Translations under genes and position numbers: made by a program
Notes under the pieces: model-generated
Database searches by the model: none
The model's input: only the letters and a program-made list of their open reading frames with translations
What the model was told of the DNA's origin: nothing
Origin: Anisakis pegreffii
Lineage: Eukaryota > Nematoda > Chromadorea > Rhabditida > Anisakidae
Direction of reading: 5' to 3'
DNA length: 64,000 bases
NCBI GenBank assembly: GCA_035041965.1
Contig: JAPYMA010000289.1
Location: 166,812 to 230,811, forward strand
Shown here: in pieces, positions 52,501-64,000 of the stretch
Layout of the letters: every line of letters begins with the position of its first letter
How positions within the stretch are numbered: the stretch's first letter is position 1

Positions 52501-53234
52501 CATTATTCTTTTTTCAACAACAATTGCTCTTATAATTCACATACATCCTTTATGAGAGGCCAACTGATTTGATCAAATTCAACACTGGAAAAGTGCGCAT
52601 TTTTTGTTCGCCTGCATGAACCGATTGGAAGCAATCATTCCGCGAACCATTTTCACAATACTCGAAACATATTTAATTGGCGTAAAAAATGGCAGTAATC
52701 TACTCGAGAGGTTGAACATCCTCATGTGATAATTATATGTACGATGACGAATGCATAACACATGACATCAGTAATAGTGTTTATTGTATTGATTTAACAA
52801 CGAAAGAGACGTAAACACAAATATTGGAATAGTGTTGGATCACGGAAAGGGCGTTGGGTACTGCTTTTAGATGGAGTGAGTGTATCGCAGCGACCGATGA
52901 TGCTTAGCGAAACATCAGACACATTTATAAGCCTTGCTCAAGTGAGGGATGGATACGTCAATGACGCTGAATTCTATTTGTGTTGGGGTAATCACCTGAA
53001 ATTTCGATCGCATAGCACGTTTGAAAAGTGTTCGATGCCTGCATAACGCTTTTTACTAAAGCAGCTCATAATAACCGTAAATAATACAAACAGTAGTGCA
53101 ATTGATTAGAAGAAATGATGAAATAAAACAGTGTTATGACTGTATCGAAGTAAATAAACGTCACGTGTGAATTTAACTGATTCAATCAGTTGGATTACTT
53201 TGATTGTTCTCTGAAAGTATACAGATAAAGTTTA

Positions 53235-53325
53235 TTGTACAATAATTGATGGTACTTGAATTGATGATACTTGATAGCGTTGCACTGATGATACTTGATA
53301 CGTTTGACAAGAGTCACATCACGTT
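53235..53325 (+). repeat. Short tandem repeat (TGATGATACTTGATA type)
   Basis: Three imperfect copies of a 15-30 base unit based on TTGATGATACTTGATA. Confidence 0.6.
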
Positions 53326-53654
53326 GATGTAACACAAAAGTAAATGTACTGTAATGTTGTTATGTTGAATAATCACTCGAAATTGGTGATTCTATTGAAC
53401 GAAGTAAAAATGATGACAATAACAAAAATTATTTCATATCAAAGAAACAGCATAAGAGTGTGCATTAAACTATATCTACACGAGTTGCAAGCATCATTCA
53501 AACGAAAGAAAAACAACTGTTTATCAATGGAATCGAGGTAAACATCAAATTCTGCGGACATAAATATGCCCTATAGAGCGTATCGAAATTGATCATTCAA
53601 TGAACATAAAAAGAACGGTTTACAACTTGTTTACTGCAAGACGCAATAAACACA

Positions 53655-53755
53655 GTAAAAGTACTCATAAAATGGCCATCAAACAACAGTTTTTAGTATC
53701 GAACATAGTAAAACAGCAGTTTTTTCATTAACATAAGTACTCATAAAATAGCCAT
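53655..53755 (+). repeat. Direct repeat pair, AGTACTCATAAAATRGCCAT
   Basis: AGTACTCATAAAATGGCCATC near 53660 recurs as AGTACTCATAAAATAGCCATC near 53727, about 67 bp apart. The intervening sequence contains the repeated word ACAGCAGTTTTT or ACAACAGTTTTT. Confidence 0.7.
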
Positions 53756-55747
53756 CGAATAAATAAAAGTCATAAAATTACAATAACATCGGAATCGTTT
53801 GAGCGGAACCCGCGCCAAGCACTGATTGTCAGGATTTTCGATAACCGTAAATTCGTTATGGAGCAAGCCATTGAAAAAAAATGTAGCTCCGATAATCAAT
53901 CGCTAATTCGCTGCAAAAGTATTTTTGTTCCACTGAAAGCAATCCGCTGACAGAAAAGTAGTAAATACCTCTACAGTGAAACTGTCGCTAATCATACAAA
54001 GTAGCGTTAATCTTCGCTTGAACGCTACTCGGCAGAATTAGTCCGTTCCTCGCTACTTTCAAATCTTCCCTCAATATCTGCATGCAGCATTTGCTGTGGT
54101 AAGTAAAAATCAACTGGGAATTCATTTATTTACGTATTTATTTTCTCAGCTAATTATTGTTCGTTTCACACGTAAGCCTGTGCAAGATCACTCCTGTTTT
54201 CACTATTGTCACAGTTAACTGCTCTTCCCATCCACATTCGGCCGGCTATTTTGCATATAGTGTATGAATTTACGACAATTTATTGTATTGTATTTGCGTA
54301 TCTTATATGAACTGGGAATTATGACCATGAATTTACGCTTTTTTAATTCTATGTCCACAGAGGCGCCGCGGTGGAGGAGAAATATCCCCACCAACAGGGG
54401 TTCCTCACGCGTTGTCGTGATAATTTAAGTCCGTGCGGAGGATTTTTGTGAGGAGAAGATTGGTTCGAGTTTCTAACACTAATCTATGCTGAGAGGTGGT
54501 TTCGTTGTGGAAGAAAATGGAAATAATGCTCGTTGAGAGTTCAAAAATCGACGAATTCCGTTACCACAAGGATGTCATGATTTTATGGTGAGAAGAAAAT
54601 GGCATTTCTCGTCATGATGATAGTCATTTATGTAATTTGTAACTTTCTGTGAGAAATGAGCAGATTTCTACAACGTGGAGAAGATGAAATTTACGCTGTT
54701 GGCATTCCAGAATGTTGTTCTTTTTCTTTCTCGCCAAAGCTTTATGCGCTGTTCATTTTTTCATGTGGTTCCATAAAGTATTATCTGTAAAACTGCATTA
54801 TGGCTGCGCCCTTCTCTTTTCTGTTCTACAATTTACTTCATTTCGGCGCCTTCCTAAATAACATTTCCATCTTCAAGGCTATACTGATCCTAGTTCAAAC
54901 GTTACATTTCGGGGATGAAAGTTTTTCCCCAACTTTTCGGCGCGACCATATTCTCAAGGTCCTCGACTGCAACTTTCCTTCATGATTCTCTATGATTTTT
55001 TTCCTTCCTCACAACAAACCAGTTTAATCTTTGAAGTGTTAGTGCTCTATGTTTCTAAACGAATGGCGATGTTTGATCGTTTGCACGAAAATTGTATTCT
55101 TCGGAACAGCTCCGAAGTGCTTTCATCTCTTCCACATACATGTGAAATAACATTCATTACAATTCACGAGCACAATACAATTCCCGACCTGTCGGCAAAT
55201 AAAACAATGACATTTAAAAGTATACATATTGCCTTTCATATCCATACAATACCCTATGTATTTACAATTTTTTGCACTTTCAAATTCAACATTCCGTAAG
55301 AGAATCAGAAAAAATTAGACAGAGCAATGCGCATTTTAAAAAAAAGTAAAAAATAACACCAATCGATGAAATGAAGAGTGAATCGTGCGTTAAGGCAAAC
55401 ATTGAGCAGACAACGCAAAATATGTTCAAATAAATTAGTGCTAAAAGGCATACAGGATATAAAAATTCCTCGAATATTTAGACTGTCGCGACAGGAAACG
55501 ATCCACTTCAGCAACATTTCAATAAGCGCATAAAAATTACAACTCATGAAATCTTAAATTCGAATTTCTTTATGGAAAAATGATCATGTAAAAATTTCAT
55601 TATGATAAGCCAACTGTATTCCTCTAATAACAATAAGCAACTGTATTCCTTTTTACCGTTGATGGTGAGCCAAGCAAAATTTAGAGATCACTACAGTGAG
55701 ACTCAAAAAAAACTTCAATGAATAACACACAATGTAAACGAATTAAG

Positions 55748-58700
55748 TTATTCAGTGTTGGGAAATGAATATAAGCGTACACTGTTGATTAACTGCCTTC
55801 CACCAATATTTGATTTGAAGTTGTCGAAATAGTGAAGTCGACGTCTTGCAACATTATCCTTTCTCCACGCTTTGTCGATCAGTGCCAAATATGGAACATA
55901 GTCACAAGCAAGCTCTGAAATTGACATCGCGATAACACTTAAAATATTCATATTGTAGAATAAGAGAGGCATACAAAAATGATACCACAAACGATTGCAG
56001 TTGTAAGATGAATAAACTTATGCAAGAAATGAAACAAACCATCAAGTGAACGATATTCACAACCAAACAGGAATCTGCGTGTATCCGAAATGCTAGCATG
56101 AATTGGAGTAATCGCCTCAGCAACAATAGATGGATATTCTTCAGATAGTAAGCGATTGGGCTCATTCCATTCTCTGCAGAATAACGTTGAATATTGTAAC
56201 AAATATCGTCGTAAGTTATTTCACTCACTCTTCATCAAGTCAAATCAACGAGGATGAAAGCAAATTACAGTCGCGCATCAAAGCAGAAAATAATCTAAAG
56301 TCGTCCCATCAACTCCCAAAATATTCTCAACTAATCACAAAATTAAGTCCGAACAATGGTAATTGAAAAAGATTTATGGAGGGAAACCATACTGAAAGCA
56401 TTTTCGGTAGTTAAGAGATATAACTAGAATATGTGACATTCTCGATGGGATTAGACACATTCAAATAGGCGAATCCTCACTGAACCTTGTGTTGAATATT
56501 GTTCAAAGTGTTCAGCTGATTACATAAAACGTAACAATGCCAAACTTAAGGATGTTGTCCGATTTGATATCATTGATATCATAAAATATCACGAAATACA
56601 CTGTAAAAGATGAGATAGAAGAACATACTCATGATCGACTGCTGTCATTGGACCGCAATAGTGAGTTCGATATTCGGCACTGTGCTTGAGGTGAGGCTGG
56701 CGAGTGTGATAACAAATCGAACTGAGGTAGCATGCCCGATGTAGGTAGTTTTCATTCTTGCCACTCGCAGCATCAGTATCTTCGTCAGGTATCTTAAATA
56801 GTATATGGGACAAGTTGCTTACCTGAACAAGAAATGCGTACGAGAATACTAATACGACTGCTTGATAATCAACATGCAATCGCATAGAAATGCTACCAAA
56901 CCGAACTTAAATAAGGAGCAAAAACACTCAAAGATACACTACCGAATTAAGCAACAGCTGTGAAGAAGTGGAATACACTTGCAAATGATTGATGCAAGCT
57001 CTCAGATCATATCTCAGATATTTCACCATCTTATGCAAAAACCCATTCGGAACATCATTTCGACCAGTTGCAACAAGTATCGCCTTAAAATCACATCCAA
57101 ACACAATATGCAAGTTGTTTTCCAGATAAAATTACAACAAAAATGAAGAATAAACACTTTCACGGAATGAACATCAAAGGGAACAACGAAAACGAAAAGA
57201 TCTGATCCTAATAAACGGCTACTAACATTAAGATATTCACATATTTGATGCTCATCTGGAAGAAACATATTAACATGATGAGCCGCGACAGGAAGCTCCC
57301 GACGAACAAGTTCAGCATCTGAAAATTACGAACGTGTAATGTTCTGCTCACTCGTCACAAGACGCCTAAACTTACCGGAACAAGTCACAACAACGGGGGC
57401 TCTAGCTTCCGAGCATACAGTCGTTAATGTTGACCAGAAGTTTTCTTCATCACCAAATGTTACGTCAGCCTAAGAAATAAAGCGTGAATTCGGTGTGCGT
57501 GACTAGTCAAAATCAAAACCGACTGAAGCCTTAGGAAGCGACTATTTGCGAAAACTGACTTCAGAATGCTGTTGTTAGTTCGATTTGAGGCCTTATAAAT
57601 TCTTTTTTTCTCAACATAACAAAGTTATATAAGAATGAACGGGCGCTTCAATTGACGAACGACTTCATCAACACTGACTGAGTAATGATCACGAGATCAA
57701 AACGCTTACATCATCGATCAAAACAATTGGTGGTTGTGCACAAAGGGGTGTCGCATTGAACGATCGCATCAGAGGTGAGACCGCTACCTAAATTAGTTGA
57801 GATTCACAAACGGAAATCGAAATTTTATTTTCAAATGACGTAAAGACTGAGCCAACACAGAATAATGCGCTCAGCAAGCCCATGTTTAAATCTGATCATA
57901 AAACTCATTGCTTTCGAAGTTGTGTTGTCCATAGCTATTCTGGTAAATGGTTACTACAATAGCACTAAGATTACGATTATGATTAAGATTATGGTTGCCA
58001 CAGTTATAGTCAATAATCTTTATAACCATAACTCACTTGGTAATTCTGCGTTGCACCAGATATTTTTGATCGTATCAGATTAGCGCTACGTTTTTCACTG
58101 GCTGACAACTCAACAAGACGCATTTGCAACTCTTCAGCAATTAAGTGAACCTTCAAAATGGCTCAATTTGAAAATATTGCTTCGGACATCACGAATACGA
58201 TGAGACGTTGGTATCAAGTAAATGAAGACGAAATAAAAAAACATATCCGATGGTACTAGTACAGTTAAAATGAATTACCAATATTATCCGTTTAATTATT
58301 CAGAATCATTATCCACTTAATTTTAGAGATCGTAAAATTGGAAAGGTCAAAAATGAACGATAAATTAACCAGTGTGCTTTTACCACATCCACACGGCCCT
58401 GAAAGAATGAGAACACTTTCTGACACGTCTCCGTTATCGTTGGTGTATTCTTCATCACTGTCATCCGAATACAACAAACAATTTTTTCGCTTTTGCATTC
58501 TTTCTGTTTGGCTTGCTGTAATCGTTGAATTGAATTTTGTTCAATAACAGACAACAGAAAAACAGTGATATGTAGCAACATGTTAAACTGCATATACAAT
58601 TTATTAAATTATTAAAAATTAAACAAAAGTTGCAAAATAGAGAATTGTTTGTGATTAATCGGATGTACATACGAGACGTAACTGAGCGTCGCAAGGAATT

Positions 58701-61700
58701 CTCGAGGTGTTTCTTCCAGTTTGAAATCCACGACTGAACCTCCACTAGCGCTGCTTTATCTCCGACAAAATTTTCCGAGTCGTGCGGTTTCATGGCATCG
58801 CACCATTGTTCGCGATCGAGCTTATCAAGTAACGATTCGATTCTTTTTTGATGGTCATTCATACTGAGAATTTTGAAAAATGATGGAATATGACAAAATA
58901 GAATACATTGAGTTGGTGTGGACCATGACCATAAATGCAACTGGAACTGTATTATAATCAAATTGAGTTATTGACAATCACATCTGTTCAAATTTCACTA
59001 GAATTCTTTATAATTAAACATATCCGATTCATTGTTCATCCTGAAGACACAACAAACTTTCACCTAAAATCAAACTATCCTACAGTAACACATACTGATA
59101 AACTACATTCAGCATTCAAAACAGAACCGATTTCATTTCACATAGAACAAAACAAATGAATTCATATGACAAGAACAACGGAAAATCAAGAAATGTGTTG
59201 CGGCTGCGAGGTACTTACTTTGTTTCTTCGCTTTCCCAAATAGCATCAGCTGAAACTGTATTCGAAATTTCACTATCATCAGTGTGCATCAATTCAAGAC
59301 CCGAAGAAGGCTCCACTCTCTCGGCAAACCAATCTCGTGAATCACCGAACGTTAATGGCCTCCTCAGTTCTGAATGAACGAACGCGGAAGAGCGTTTCTG
59401 CAACCTGAGATATGGCGCTGCTCGGGGAACGTCGCTGCTCTCAGCATCAGAAACCAAACCAATATGACCAAACGCTGAGAACGGAGCGTAATCAATCCTT
59501 TCAATATGTACTGAAAAAAAAAATATCACCAGTTCGTAACATATCAATTCATTTGATAAGCTCAATAAGAATCCGACGAAAAGCTTCGTAGAGAGCAGTA
59601 CAGTTCATCACAATTGATTAATCGAACTTAAACGCCACGAAAGGTACAAAAAATTTCACCTTTCTTCGAAGTGAATGATCTGGACGGGATCATTTTTCCA
59701 TGACTACCATAATCCTTTTTGTTTGTATTCTTTTTTTGAGAAGTACCAAGATTATTTTCTTTCATCATAACAACATCATCACTGTCATCATCTAATATTG
59801 TCACGCACGTTATTACTTCAACTCGACGATCCTTCTTAGAACCTTCCGTTGAATTTCCATTTATTGGTTTCAGTTCTTTAGATGCCTTAGATGTAACTTT
59901 TTGTTTCTTCTTCTTTTCGATTTTAGCTGTATTATCCTTCTTTTTCTTCGCCTTCGCAGCACTTTCCAAAGGTTTGGATTTCTCTTTCACCTTTGCGAAG
60001 ATAGGCGCCAATCTGGTGTTCATAATCTGAACGGACGATGCAGTACCTTTCGCGTCTCGAACAGTTTCGGCATTCTCATTCACCGTTTTTGACGTTTTCT
60101 GAAAGATTGATCCTCATTTCAACAGAAAATAAATGGGAATGGGAATGAAGAGACTGATGAACAATCAACGTAACGAGCAAATTATTCGGATCATCACAAA
60201 CCGCATGAATTATTTTGTCGGTTTAGAAATAATGTTCAAATTCTGAAGAATCATTGCAATTTGCTGACATTCATTCGAATATCAGACCTTAAAAATTAAA
60301 TGCCCACTTCTCCGATTCAAATATACAATTAAACAGTCATCGAACGAAACAACTTACTTTGCAAAGTAGAAGTGTGTTTAGTCGTTCGTTTGCAGCTACA
60401 AACGACTTTCTGCGTTTTCTGGATGATACACTCAATTCATTAGAAGATGAATCTACACCAACGATTAACCCATCTAAACAGAAACTATCGAATGAGCAAT
60501 TCTGATGAATATATTTGCATATGATGATCTTTAATGGAAATGATGAAAAGAATTTATGCTAACTGCTGAAATGATAACCCGATTAATTTGATCAATTCCA
60601 AAAACGGAACGTAACAGCTCACTTTTTTTATTTTCATTCTTGTTTGGTTCAACGCAAAAAGATAAGATCGGATCCGAGGCGTGTTGCTTTGGGGAACTGT
60701 TGACAGTTCGATTAGTAATTGTATCCTTATAACTGTTCACTTTACTGTTGGTGTTATCGTCACCATCAAGATTCCCTCGCAGTGGTTTACACACATTCAT
60801 CCATGCGGAGATCCTATAATAAAATTTTTTTTCGGTAACATTATTCTTCATGCTCTCTCTTCCCCTAACATTCATTTAAAGTTCACATAGAAGGATCACT
60901 CACTTATCAATTGAACACACAGTTGGAAGAGTTCTACACAACTCTGGTTCATCTCGCTCTGATATTCGATGAACTTTATCATCTTCTTGATTCTTCTTTA
61001 CCTCACTGATAACCATCCGTAAATGTGTTTCCTCTTCGCGATTTAAACCATCATCAATTTTAGCGATATTCTCTTTCGTCGAATCGGTTCTGATTCCACT
61101 CTCCAGATTGGATAAAGGAAACTGTGATGAATTTTGAGGAGAACAGCTATGTCTTTCATCGCTTGATGCCTGAATTGAACACTCTTATATGACAGAATGA
61201 CACTGAAATACGAAACTTAATTTTATTCAGCATTTATTCCTCGTCGCACAACAGACAAATCCATCTATGAACAGATATGCAAGCCAGTGTAACCCCCTCC
61301 CATGAAATGCTTAATGAACGAATAATATAGGGCAATCGTTCAATTTTGGTCGACTATTCGCAACGTCTCACATCAAAAAACGAAGCTGAAAGAAGATAAC
61401 ACCTGATCAATCTCCAGTCGTGGAAGGATATTACGTCGACAAGTTGCGATACACGTTTCAGCGCTTGGTTCATCCTAGAAATGAACACTTTATGTAATTT
61501 GATTCAAGCAACATATACAACTTTCATTCGAAAAGCAATACCATTGCAACTAAAGTGCGTCAGTAATTCGTTCGCTGTGAACAACTTCTCTGCACAGATG
61601 AATGGATATTTCTCGAAACAAAAATGGAACCAAAATGGACTCAGATTTGTGTCCCAACTCATTTTTCGAATTAACTTAATATCACAAGCTGAAATGAACA

Positions 61701-63223
61701 TTTCACCTCTTCTGTAATACGAATACTAACTTTTTTCGCTAAATTAATATAGGTTCCTCAAACAAATTTTCCGTTCGTTTTATCTATTCATCATTCGTTA
61801 ATTTATTAACGAATCTTCCTCTCAAACATTGACCTAAAATTTTCTCTACTCCCCTCCAATGATTTGTAGAATTGAGGCGAGAATAATATCAAAATCATAA
61901 AGATGAAAAATTACATCTAACAGTTCGGGTGAATCAGGCATTTTAATAACGCCAGGTATTTTGCCGGATCTTGGAGTGATATCGATAACCACGGGTTCCG
62001 CATTAATACAAACGCGCTTTTTACTTAGGTACGTTGATGCTTTCATCGACAATCTTCGGGCCGCACGCTGTGCTGCACTCAAATGCAAAATTGGTCGAAC
62101 TTGCTGTGGTACTGGTTCAAAACAGAACTGAAATATTTGTCTCATTGAAGTGTTTTCTTTTACAAATTAACCATTACCACCACTTCATTACATCTGAATG
62201 TTCGCTCAATAAAAAGTAGTGGTCATACGTGGCCATACTCAAAAACATAAGGCAATGCGTTGATGGAGTGAATCTTTAATAGTGACATACTTCACCATCA
62301 AACAATTTTCAGCTCGGAAATGTTCTCGAAAGTGAACAACTTCTTTGAATTTTGTCACTAATTCGATAAGCGTCAGATTACATAAAAGACGCTTGTAATA
62401 TCATCGATTTCCTGATAAAAATCAAAAACTATTTTCTTTATTAATAATAGCGAAACCTTGCTCTACTTATACCATTTCCTACCAAAAAATGAATGATGAG
62501 AAAAAGGCATGAAATTTAACCTCAAAATTCCGTTTAAGCTTGGAATTATTGTTTGTTGATTGATATCTTGAAACTGCAGTTGATTTACGTGATGATCGAC
62601 GAACGGTCACCAGTAAATCTGATTTGCAGTTGGGCGTATCGATTTGTTTTTCGGTTGATTCCTGTTGACAGCTATCTTCTGAACTGTCATGACTAGCGTC
62701 ACCTAATCCTTCCAAAACATGCTCTTCGTTCGTTTTCGGCTAAAACTGACAAATTCGAGAACGCAACAAAAAATGAGAAACAACATTTCCCATACGGGAA
62801 ACAATCAACTGCCAAATTTTCCATAAATCTACAAATAATCAGTGAAGGTGTCGATAAAATCATTCAACTATTAACAAATATTAATTTGCAATATTATTTT
62901 GAATGTATAATACAAACATAAGCTCTATAAGCCATAATCTTGCAGTGAAGAACTTCTATATAACAGCATTGTGTTGCATAGTTTGGTTCTACAATTTGAA
63001 ATAAAAGGTCAAATACTTTTTTGGAACTGATTTCTATTTGCGATTATTGCATCAATGAAAATGCAGTTAATGCTATAGACGAGAACAGAGCGTTTGAGAA
63101 GAAAGACATTATTACGCGAGGAATCAAAAATGTTGATCGTCGACGAGCTCTTCTCACTGTTACTGCTTCGTCTTGCGGTTTGTGTAGAGTCTGCAAGCAT
63201 GTTCCATCTGGAACTGATTCCAT
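55748..63223 (-). CDS. ATAD5/ELG1 homologue, RFC-like AAA+ PCNA unloader, 19 exons
   Basis: The large subunit of the RFC-like clamp complex that removes PCNA from DNA after replication. Exons: 63223-63116, 62739-62521, 62127-61915, 61474-61403, 61169-60904, 60813-60623, 60473-60358, 60098-59660, 59510-59219, 58863-58673, 58515-58370, 58150-58037, 57787-57710, 57469-57376, 57318-57164, 57083-56943, 56822-56629, 56173-56040 and 55914-55748. They give about 1,109 residues, phase-consistent throughout. Residues 1-640 are disordered, Ser/Lys-rich and acidic, with LAPIFAKVK at about 425. Before the ATPase, WCDAMKP and VQSWISNWKKHL match the family's W-x-x-x-x-x-P and WLxxWK stretch. Walker A is SGPCGCGKSTL (about 741-751). 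Exon 12 has AEELQMR and the conserved SASEKRSANLIR. Walker B is IVLIDDAD. The C-terminal YVPYLALI and RRLHYF segments match the ATAD5 end. A TTACAG site nine bases before the ATG suits trans-splicing. Exons starting at 58150 and 57083 use AAG acceptors. Confidence 0.93.
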
Positions 63224-63511
63224 TTGACAGCCCTGTAAATTACAAACGTATAAATAAAATCAGAAATTAATCCTGATTAAGAACTTCAATACATGAAGAC
63301 AGCGCCTATCAAAACCTTTAGGGCATGCACGAATCGAACGTTGACAAATAATTATGTACGAGAGAAAGGGAAAATGTGTATGAGAGAAATTATTATGAGA
63401 GAAATGTATGAGAAAAATACTAAGAGTGATGCTAAAGGAATATAATCACATTTCTGAAATTTAATGGCATAACAAAGCGCAAATATAAATTTTCAACTAT
63501 ATTTTAGCTTT

Positions 63512-63958
63512 TCAATATCGACGACAATCCACGCGATTTAAATGCGCTTGCTTAGGGTGCCCACCGTTCAAACTACGCGGCAAATCTGAACCATTCATCG
63601 TTCTTATCGTAAAGTTAAGATTTTGCATTTGCTTGCCAATTCCCATGTGCCCACTTAATTTCATACCACCGAAACAATTAAGGGTATTCTTGCTGATATT
63701 GGGCGCCACAGCGCCCAGACAGGTACGAGCCCGCGCGCGAAATGTTTGCATGTGATGAGTGATTGGTTGAAGAGGGATGTAGAGAGTGCAATGAATAGTT
63801 AGGAAGAGAAGGGAAAGAAAGCGCAATGTAAATGACTGTTCACCGTTCACAAGGCGTTGAAAAGTAAAACCATTCGAATTTTCCCTCATAAGGTTTGAAA
63901 AGGAAGACGCATGACATGTATTGTATGTATTTGCATTAGAGCCGGTCAAATTCTCCAC
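63512..63958 (-). CDS. Unassigned 148-codon ORF with GC-rich hairpin
   Basis: The longest single open frame at this end, and GC-richer than the surroundings. Within it, CFGGMKLSGHMGIGKQMQNL recalls the K-K-M-x-G-H-M-G-x-x-x-x-T-x-Q-N-L signature of ribosomal protein uL3, but the rest does not follow that family. The N-terminal third has a Leu/Phe-rich stretch (SFTLRFLSLLFLTI). The DNA includes a perfect hairpin near 63699-63714 (GGGCGC, loop CACA, GCGCCC). It may be a fragment of a mitochondrial uL3 gene continuing off the window, a pseudogene, or chance. It ends about 290 bp upstream of the ATAD5 start, so it could also overlap that gene's promoter. Confidence 0.25.
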   Translation of the reverse strand: MENLTGSNANTYNTCHASSFSNLMRENSNGFTFQRLVNGEQSFTLRFLSLLFLTIHCTLYIPLQPITHHMQTFRARARTCLGAVAPNISKNTLNCFGGMKLSGHMGIGKQMQNLNFTIRTMNGSDLPRSLNGGHPKQAHLNRVDCRRY

Positions 63959-64000
63959 TGTAGCTATGCAAATCCGTAAATATTTTCATCCTCATAAACG

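Larger units (their letters stand above)
47847..55747. other. Gene-poor interval, 7.9 kb
   Basis: This must hold the missing first exon of the acetyltransferase gene but otherwise shows no recognisable gene. Small features are listed separately. A small GC-rich patch lies at 54362-54480 (contains GAGGCGCCGCGGTGGAGG). Two plus-strand open frames follow it (54800-54985 and 54982-55299), hydrophobic and without family motifs. Confidence 0.45.

Noticed and set aside
57865..58083. Plus-strand ORF with hydrophobic runs
   Set aside because: It is antisense to the ATAD5 exon and intron around 58.04-58.15 kb, which has strong family support.

Overview
This window looks like a piece of nuclear chromosome from an invertebrate, most likely a parasitic chromadorean nematode (filarial/spirurine-like is my best guess). 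The evidence is AT-rich DNA, genes split by many introns of about 60 to 1,100 bp, short T-rich 3' splice sites (TTTCAG or TTTTAG) without a long pyrimidine tract, and splice-acceptor-like sites about 8-10 bases before some start codons, as expected if a spliced leader is added. I see no bacterial-style operons, no tRNA or rRNA genes and no CRISPR. The species cannot be fixed from the sequence alone.

All six genes I can support lie on the minus strand. From left to right: a small secreted Ala/Glu/Thr/Ser-rich protein (128-589); an 18-exon organic anion transporter of the OATP/SLCO family (7307-13627); the RNA polymerase subunit RPABC5/RPB10 (30896-31419, 2 exons, 67 aa); prefoldin subunit 1 (32873-34500, 4 exons, 122 aa); a carnitine O-acetyltransferase (42420-47846, 12 exons, first coding exon not found); and an ATAD5/ELG1-type PCNA unloader (55748-63223, 19 exons, about 1,109 aa). 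For each multi-exon gene I joined exons by hand. Reading phase is consistent across every junction, and the joined proteins match the known family motifs.

The rest is mostly non-coding. The stretch 13.6-30.9 kb has no recognisable gene but holds a long TA microsatellite, a perfect 77-base palindrome, shorter hairpins and small direct repeats. The stretch 37.0-41.3 kb is a complex repeat array whose unit is internally duplicated and whose copies switch orientation several times, ending in a fold-back element. The stretch 48-55.7 kb is almost empty of recognisable genes.

The genes are ordinary housekeeping or metabolic functions (solute uptake, transcription, protein folding, acyl-carnitine metabolism, replication-fork maintenance) and do not form one pathway. 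The most unusual material is the orientation-switching repeat array, the set of near-perfect hairpins, and the frequent use of AAG/GAG instead of CAG/TAG 3' splice sites.
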